DNA from: Thermoproteota archaeon
GTDB lineage: Archaea; Korarchaeota; JAOZGF01
NCBI GenBank assembly: GCA_027491845.1
Contig: JAOZGF010000106.1
Span: 1-7,374, forward strand
Reading direction: 5' to 3'
Length of the DNA stretch: 7,374 nucleotides
The translations under genes were made by a program, and so were the position numbers. This document shows, one piece after another, positions 1-3,662 of this stretch (the stretch's first letter is position 1; each line of letters opens with the position of its first letter). Under the pieces are notes generated by a model. That model saw only the letters and a list, made by a program, of their open reading frames with translations. It did no database searches and had not been told where the DNA came from.

Positions 1-623
1 CATCACTCTCCTACATTAAACAAGGCAAAGTAAACTATCTCCTAAGCCTCCTATATGACGTCCTAGATATACCTGGAGTCGCCATTGGAGCCTACATCAC
101 AACAATCTTACCGCCCAATGTTCTCACAATAATCGTAGGTTTCTTCATAGCGTTCATTTCAATCCTTCTCCTAAAGAAAACGAAAGATAAGATGCCTCAC
201 AAAAGCAAAAATCGTTCCGTGTTTAATACCTATTCAGTGTTTAGTTTTCGCAAAATATTTTTTATCTTTCTAAGCAGCCTGGCAGGAGGCATCGTAACAG
301 GGTTAAGCGGACTTGGAGGAGGAATTACAGACACGATTACGATGATTCTCCTAGATGTACCTCCCCATGTAGCCGCTGCATCCTCAGAAGTAGCTATGGC
401 GTTAACAAACGGGGCTGGAGTAATTGCACACGGCTTATTAAAAAACCTATCCAAGGCATCTCTAAGTTACATTATACCATTAACCTCAGGAACGATTATT
501 GGAGCACAAATAGGAAGTAGGACCGCAAAATATATCAAAGAAGAAACCATCAGGAAAGCAATATCCATAATAGGGCTAATAATAAGCTCAGGATTAATCT
601 TGAACACTTTATTCCAACTTTAA
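1..623 (+). CDS. TauE/SafE family membrane transporter, 5'-truncated
   Basis: The reading frame is open from base 3 to the TAA at 621-623, giving 206 residues and continuing off the left edge; the usual family length is about 250-270, so roughly the first quarter is missing. Although an ATG occurs at 192, the frame upstream of it clearly belongs to the same protein: it carries the family pattern of a G-x-V-N-Y loop, a hydrophobic helix with repeated glycines and a P-x-x-x-L segment leading into another helix. The second half repeats this architecture, starting with a GLSGLGGG motif (about residues 99-106 of the visible part) and a later helix with GTIIGAQIGS. These glycine-rich paired halves are typical of TauE/SafE permeases, which move sulfite, organosulfonates or related anions across the cytoplasmic membrane. 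Substrate is inferred only from the family. It is co-directional with the regulator gene downstream but separated by 291 bases, so probably a separate transcript. Confidence 0.88.
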   Translation, partial: SLSYIKQGKVNYLLSLLYDVLDIPGVAIGAYITTILPPNVLTIIVGFFIAFISILLLKKTKDKMPHKSKNRSVFNTYSVFSFRKIFFIFLSSLAGGIVTGLSGLGGGITDTITMILLDVPPHVAAASSEVAMALTNGAGVIAHGLLKNLSKASLSYIIPLTSGTIIGAQIGSRTAKYIKEETIRKAISIIGLIISSGLILNTLFQL

Positions 624-735
624 TTAGCCAGCAATTAGGGAAAAAATGTCTTAATCAAGCTTTTGACTATGAAAATAGTAACTAAAAAGTGTTGGTAACT
701 CCAATTCTAGAATTAATACAAAGGACAGCGTATAA

Positions 736-759
736 GTTAAAACAAGGGTTAAAACAAGG
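736..759. repeat. Perfect 12-base tandem direct repeat
   Basis: GTTAAAACAAGG occurs at 736-747 and again, with no gap, at 748-759. It lies in the gap between the transporter gene and the regulator gene. The second copy also forms the left arm of the adjoining inverted repeat. It could be a paired protein-binding site or a chance slippage duplication. Confidence 0.7.
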
Positions 760-781
760 AAGCAAAAATTCCTTTGTTTAA
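749..781. repeat. Imperfect 13-base inverted repeat (possible hairpin or operator)
   Basis: The left arm TTAAAACAAGGAA (749-761) and right arm TTCCTTTGTTTAA (769-781) pair at 11 of 13 positions around a 7-base loop GCAAAAA. As RNA it would form an AT-rich stem that might help end the transporter transcript, although no T-run follows. As DNA it is a 33-base dyad ending about 64 bases upstream of the TATA box of the regulator gene. It contains the TGTTTAA half-site that recurs in the 3455-3548 region. Confidence 0.55.
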
Positions 782-831
782 AGTAAACTCTGTATACTTG
801 ACTTGCTATGTTTAAGTTCTCTTGAGAAAGC

Positions 832-854
832 AACTTTCTAGAAGTTTATAAATT
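832..854 (+). promoter_or_regulatory. Candidate TATA box and adjacent palindrome, regulator gene
   Basis: TTTATAAATT at 845-854 fits an archaeal TATA box. Its position predicts a transcription start near 875 and a leader of about 40 bases before the ATG at 915. Immediately upstream is a near-palindrome built on TTCTAGAA (836-843) with AACT/AGTT flanks (832-846). Just upstream again, TTCTC-TT-GAGAA (817-828) is a perfect short inverted repeat. Overlap of the palindrome with the upstream edge of the TATA box is where an operator or B-recognition element would be expected. TTAAACA at 853-859 overlaps the downstream edge. None of this is experimentally supported. Confidence 0.45.
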
Positions 855-914
855 AAACAACAGAATGCGGATTCCTAAAGATTAATAAAGTTCTAAGTTT
901 AAAACATAAACTAT

Positions 915-1490
915 ATGGACATTGTTGATTCAAAAATTATTTCTTTCCTTCAAAAAAAAGGCAAAGTAACTTTAAAAGAAATAGCAGAGGCTCTTAACTA
1001 TACAACGATGGGAATTAAAAAACGTCTAGATAAGTTGATGAAAAGAAAAGATGTTTCCTTTTACGTAAATGTAAACGTTAAAAACACTAACGCCTTGTTA
1101 GCACTAATAATTATGGAGATACAGGACTTAGAAACAATGATAAAAATCTATGAATCCATAAAAGAATGTCCTAGAAATATCTACACGTTTTCTACGTTTG
1201 GTGGGACAGAAGCTCTTGCTTTAATACTCGGTGAAGACAAAAACGTCCTTAACTCTGTCCTTTCAGGAAAGTGTTCCCTCAGGTGTAGGTTGGGGGTTCG
1301 GAGGTCAGAAGTTTATTTGATCAGTGACGTTCAATCTTATCCTTACTTACCTATAAAGATTTACTTAGCGACGATGGATAAGGAAAAAGCTCCTTGTGAC
1401 GCAGACTGTTTAAGCTGTATTTGCTATGAAGAAAACAATTGTCCTGGTTGTCCGGCAACTAAGCATTACAGAAGAAAATTTTTCCCTTAA
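915..1490 (+). CDS. Lrp/AsnC-like transcriptional regulator with C-terminal cysteine cluster
   Basis: This 191-residue protein begins with a winged helix-turn-helix of Lrp/AsnC type (residues about 1-50; MDIVDSKIISFLQKKGKV, then an 'LKEIAEALNYTTMGIKKRLDK' helix pair). An alpha/beta segment at about 60-145 resembles the Lrp ligand/dimerisation (RAM) domain, with FGGTEALALILG at about 95-106. The C-terminus is not part of a normal Lrp protein: cysteines 161, 165, 168, 170, 176 and 179 form C-x3-C-x2-C-x-C-x5-C-x2-C, ending in CPGCPAT. Two more cysteines lie at 120 and 124. Such a cluster could bind zinc or an iron-sulfur centre, so sensing redox state or metal is a reasonable inference. No Shine-Dalgarno sequence is visible before the ATG. 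The gene is convergent with the reductase membrane-subunit gene, 39 bases away, and is the likely local regulator of the reductase. Confidence 0.82.
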   Translation: MDIVDSKIISFLQKKGKVTLKEIAEALNYTTMGIKKRLDKLMKRKDVSFYVNVNVKNTNALLALIIMEIQDLETMIKIYESIKECPRNIYTFSTFGGTEALALILGEDKNVLNSVLSGKCSLRCRLGVRRSEVYLISDVQSYPYLPIKIYLATMDKEKAPCDADCLSCICYEENNCPGCPATKHYRRKFFP

Positions 1491-1513
1491 ATTAATGAAT
1501 CAGGGTCTTCTGT

Positions 1514-1527
1514 AAATAAAGAAAAAG
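1514..1527 (-). terminator. Oligo-T terminator candidate for the leftward operon
   Basis: Read leftward, the 39-base gap between the convergent genes gives CTTTTTCTTTATTT directly after the stop codon of the membrane subunit gene. T-rich stretches without a strong hairpin are the usual intrinsic archaeal termination signal. No equally good T-run is seen for the rightward regulator transcript inside the gap. Confidence 0.45.
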
Positions 1528-1529
1528 TT

Positions 1530-2480
1530 TTAAGGTAAAAGCAAGGTCATTTGAGGTGCAGTTAGCATTATGTATCTCATTACCGCTCCACCTATCAAGG
1601 CAAAGATAGCGGCAGGTATCATTATGACGGGATAAAGCCTTATAAAAGCTTTAGTTCTTCCTTTCCATGCTAGTAGCACGCAGACAATTATTGGAATGAT
1701 CATGCCGACCATTAAAACGATTCCCCAGAACAATGAGCTGTAGTTGCCTTGAATTAGAAGTAAAGACGTTGACTTGGAGGCAGCGTCAGCGTACAACATT
1801 GTTCCAACATAGGTTAGGATTGTTATTATTTCAAAGGCTAAGAAGTATGCGTCTGCCACGTCAAGTCGATGTAAAGCTTCTACTGCCATTTTAAACGGCG
1901 CTTCAGCAAGTCCTTTGGCGAACAAAATTGATAGGATCAGTGAGATAGCCATCATGGCTGTTGACACTCCTGAAAGGAAGAATAGCATTGTTATTAAGGG
2001 AGTATTCCAGAAGGGCTTAGACCAAATTACACCTAAAACAAAGCTTGTGTAAGACACCAGGATAACGCCTAAAATGAACACTATTGCCTCAAGCCCTCTT
2101 TTTGCCTTCCTAAGCGGTGAAACAAGTTTGTTAAGGCCTGCTATGGAGCTTAGAACATCTATCAATGGCGAAAAGGTGAAAGAATAAATGATGCCGAAGG
2201 GTATTATTAGGGTTAGGGTCGTGCTTCCAGTCCAAATCATTGAAGCAGGGTTAGAATAAAGCAAGTAAAAATTCGCTGGGTTACCTGCGTCTGCGGCGAA
2301 ACAAATTACTGTTAAGATTGCGGATGCAACACCTATAAATGCACCCCACTTTGAAATGTTCTCGAATCGTTCACCTGTCAACACACTAGTTATAACGGAT
2401 ACTATAAAGGATCCTCCACCTAGTCCGCCGAAAAATAACGCAAGTGAGGGCAGAATTCCCCATGCAATTACTTTTTCCAT
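1530..2480 (-). CDS. NrfD/PsrC-type membrane subunit of CISM reductase
   Basis: This is the quinone-interacting membrane anchor of a complex iron-sulfur molybdoenzyme. It passes electrons between the membrane quinone pool and the ferredoxin subunit encoded just upstream. The 316 residues contain about eight hydrophobic segments (near 8-28, 45-64, 85-105, 130-150, 160-188, 212-232, 248-271 and 283-303), as in PsrC. NrfD-family signatures are visible: GGLGGGSF at 18-25, DAGNP at 64-68 and an SMIWTGS-like motif around 80-86. No haem ligand pattern is evident, and none is expected for the family. I place the start at the ATG at 2480. A GTG at 2489 is in frame but lies inside the ribosome binding site. 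The gene begins 5 bases after the stop of the ferredoxin subunit gene (overlapping it by 4 bases if the GTG is used), so the two are co-transcribed and probably translationally coupled. Whether it reduces or oxidises quinone in the cell cannot be told from sequence. Confidence 0.92.
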   Translation of the reverse strand: MEKVIAWGILPSLALFFGGLGGGSFIVSVITSVLTGERFENISKWGAFIGVASAILTVICFAADAGNPANFYLLYSNPASMIWTGSTTLTLIIPFGIIYSFTFSPLIDVLSSIAGLNKLVSPLRKAKRGLEAIVFILGVILVSYTSFVLGVIWSKPFWNTPLITMLFFLSGVSTAMMAISLILSILFAKGLAEAPFKMAVEALHRLDVADAYFLAFEIITILTYVGTMLYADAASKSTSLLLIQGNYSSLFWGIVLMVGMIIPIIVCVLLAWKGRTKAFIRLYPVIMIPAAIFALIGGAVMRYIMLTAPQMTLLLP

Positions 2481-2484
2481 CTTA

Positions 2485-2494
2485 ATCACTTCCT
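2485..2494 (-). promoter_or_regulatory. Shine-Dalgarno site deciding the NrfD-like start
   Basis: On the minus strand AGGAAGTGAT matches nine of ten bases of the ideal archaeal AGGAGGTGAT. It sits four bases before the ATG at 2480. The competing GTG start at 2489 lies within this site and has no site of its own. The site overlaps the last codons and stop of the upstream gene. Confidence 0.75.
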
Positions 2495-3382
2495 AGGTAT
2501 TTCTTTTTTCATGACTTCCTTAAGCACGGACCTCCTCCAAAAGACGAAGCTAAAGAAAGCGAGTGCAGCTGCTCCAAACAAGCCTAACCCTCCTTTTTCA
2601 ACAAGTATCTTTGAAAGCGCCTCTGTTGCTGGAATCCTTCTTTCAAGGGATGGAAATCCAAGTTTCTCGAAAGGTATTTCCGAAACATAAATAACTGAGT
2701 TTCCATATTTTTCTTCATCTCCATACACGTATCCTCCTATCTCCCTGGCTCTTTTTCTTGCTGTTGCAATGATTTCATTTCTTTTTCCGAATTCTAGGGC
2801 ACCTGACGGGCAAGTTTCAACACATGCAGGCTCTAAACCCTGTTCAATCCTGTCAAAACACATTTTACATTTTACCACATAACCCTTCGTTTCGTCAAAG
2901 AAACGGACGTTGTAGGGACACGCAACCATGCAGTAGTAGCATCCAAAGCATCGGTCTTCATGGATCCATACAATTCCATCAGGTCTTTTGTAGATGGCGC
3001 CTGTTGGGCAAACTGAAAGACACACGGGTTCTTCACAATGCATGCAAGCCCATCTACTGTAAACCCATTTTATTTCTTTTTTTCCCTCTATTTCCTTAAA
3101 CTTCATTGTTAACCACACGTCTTTTGAAAGATGCTCAGGGTTTTCAAATCCAGGTTTCTGGGTTTTAATTGGCTCAAGTTGATTCCATTCTTTGCAAGCA
3201 GCCTGGCAGGCCTTGCAACCTACACATTTAGTTGCATCAAAGAGTATAGCCCATTTGTCACTGTCCTTAGAAAGTGTTTTTCCTTCAGATCCTTTGAACA
3301 GGTACAACAACGCTGAAGCTGCTGATAATCCTCCTATTCCTATTAGCTTCAAGAATTCCCTTCTATTCTCCACTTTACTCAT
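2486..3382 (-). CDS. Four-cluster [4Fe-4S] ferredoxin subunit of CISM reductase, Tat signal and C-terminal anchor
   Basis: This 298-residue electron-transfer subunit is of the PsrB/NrfC/FdhB type and links the molybdenum subunit to the membrane subunit. Sixteen cysteines fall in four groups: C53-C56-C59-C63, C113-C116-C121-C125, C145-C148-C151-C155 and C172-C175-C187-C191. The last group has the C-x2-C-x11-C-x3-C spacing typical of this family. The N-terminus has a twin-arginine motif, NRREFLKLIG (residues 6-15), followed by a hydrophobic stretch, so Tat export is likely. A hydrophobic segment at about 264-282 followed by RR and lysines looks like a C-terminal membrane anchor, as in formate dehydrogenase beta subunits. 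I use the ATG at 3382; a GTG at 3394 lies inside the ribosome binding site. It is the first gene of the leftward operon and is divergent from the catalytic subunit gene. Confidence 0.94.
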   Translation of the reverse strand: MSKVENRREFLKLIGIGGLSAASALLYLFKGSEGKTLSKDSDKWAILFDATKCVGCKACQAACKEWNQLEPIKTQKPGFENPEHLSKDVWLTMKFKEIEGKKEIKWVYSRWACMHCEEPVCLSVCPTGAIYKRPDGIVWIHEDRCFGCYYCMVACPYNVRFFDETKGYVVKCKMCFDRIEQGLEPACVETCPSGALEFGKRNEIIATARKRAREIGGYVYGDEEKYGNSVIYVSEIPFEKLGFPSLERRIPATEALSKILVEKGGLGLFGAAALAFFSFVFWRRSVLKEVMKKEIPRK

Positions 3383-3390
3383 ATTATTTT

Positions 3391-3398
3391 TCACCTTT
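3391..3398 (-). promoter_or_regulatory. Shine-Dalgarno site of the ferredoxin subunit gene
   Basis: The minus strand reads AAAGGTGA, and its GGTGA core ends eight bases before the ATG at 3382. The alternative GTG at 3394 is part of this core and so is unlikely to be the true start. Confidence 0.65.
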
Positions 3399-3454
3399 CT
3401 TGCTGTGGAACACTTTCTTGGGCCCCTGAAACTTCGTAGAGGAAAAAAGGTACT

Positions 3455-3483
3455 ACTTGTTTAACTCCCCTTAACTTGTTTAA
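3455..3483. repeat. Two perfect 10-base direct repeats, 19 bases apart
   Basis: ACTTGTTTAA is found at 3455-3464 and 3474-3483. The 19-base period is close to two helical turns, so both copies would face the same side of the DNA. They lie at and downstream of a possible leftward TATA element, where a repressor of the ferredoxin-membrane subunit operon might bind. Confidence 0.55.
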
Positions 3484-3492
3484 ATATTTTAA
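3481..3492 (-). promoter_or_regulatory. Possible TATA box of the leftward operon
   Basis: On the minus strand TTAAAATATTTA resembles an archaeal TATA element. It would put a transcription start near 3460 and a leader of about 75 bases. The self-complementary TATA box at 3531-3538 is the competing candidate, and both could be used. Confidence 0.35.
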
Positions 3493-3514
3493 TGTTAACC
3501 CTTTTTTTCACCGC

Positions 3515-3548
3515 ATATTAAACATAAACCTTTATAAATGTTTAATAT
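3515..3548. promoter_or_regulatory. Perfect 11-base inverted repeat enclosing a palindromic TATA box
   Basis: ATATTAAACAT (3515-3525) and ATGTTTAATAT (3538-3548) are exact reverse complements separated by 12 bases. Within the spacer and the first base of the right arm lies TTTATAAA (3531-3538), which is its own reverse complement and could recruit TBP for either direction. Rightward it predicts a transcription start near 3560 and a ~100-base leader. Leftward it predicts a start near 3505 and a ~120-base leader. A protein bound to the two arms would cover the TATA box, so repression of both transcripts from one site is the simplest reading. The site is inferred, not proven. Confidence 0.6.
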
Positions 3549-3585
3549 TCTAAACACTCATCGTTCACACTCCTCTCACAAAAAA

Positions 3586-3657
3586 ATGTGCGTTTGCAAA
3601 AAATTAAGGGACGAAATAAGGGTTAGCACAAGAAAAGCAACCCTTACCTTCTGGTGA
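3586..3657 (+). CDS. Possible 23-codon leader ORF before the catalytic subunit gene
   Basis: An ATG at 3586 opens a short frame encoding MCVC followed by a basic stretch and ending in TLTFW. Its TGA (3655-3657) lies inside the GGTGAG ribosome binding site of the catalytic gene. No Shine-Dalgarno site precedes it, and no TATA element at leaderless distance is convincing. If translated, ribosomes terminating here would be placed directly at the next start, which would couple or attenuate translation. The frame may equally be chance. Confidence 0.25.
   Translation: MCVCKKLRDEIRVSTRKATLTFW
3617..3646 (+). promoter_or_regulatory. Leader hairpin upstream of the catalytic subunit gene
   Basis: TAAGGGTT (3617-3624) and AACCCTTA (3639-3646) are perfect reverse complements. 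With one bulged A (3625), two further GC pairs extend the stem to ten pairs closing a 9-base loop (3628-3636). The stem ends six bases before the Shine-Dalgarno sequence, so it could affect initiation or mRNA stability, or act as a DNA operator. It is not followed by a T-run, so it is not a terminator. Confidence 0.5.
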
Positions 3658-3658
3658 G
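3653..3658 (+). promoter_or_regulatory. Shine-Dalgarno site of the catalytic subunit gene
   Basis: GGTGAG lies five bases (counting from the GGTGA core) before the TTG at 3663. The in-frame GTG at 3654 is inside this element and has no purine-rich site of its own. The same arrangement is seen for the two leftward subunit genes. Confidence 0.55.
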
Positions 3659-3662
3659 AGAA

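Noticed and set aside
192..623. A complete 143-residue protein starting at the ATG at 192
   Set aside because: The same frame is open back to the window edge and encodes further TauE/SafE sequence, so this ATG is internal.
651..833. A 60-codon leftward open frame with a hydrophobic middle between the transporter and regulator genes
   Set aside because: It starts with TTG, has no ribosome binding site, overlaps the repeats and promoter elements of the regulator gene, and resembles no family I know.
3414..3431. GGGCCC-centred dyad (TTTC..GAAA flanks) in the leader of the ferredoxin subunit gene
   Set aside because: It is only a 14-of-18 match with no loop for an RNA hairpin and may be chance.
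2824..3464. Three rightward open frames of 61-91 codons opposite the ferredoxin subunit gene
   Set aside because: They are antisense shadows of a gene with 16 conserved cluster cysteines; their translations show no domain.
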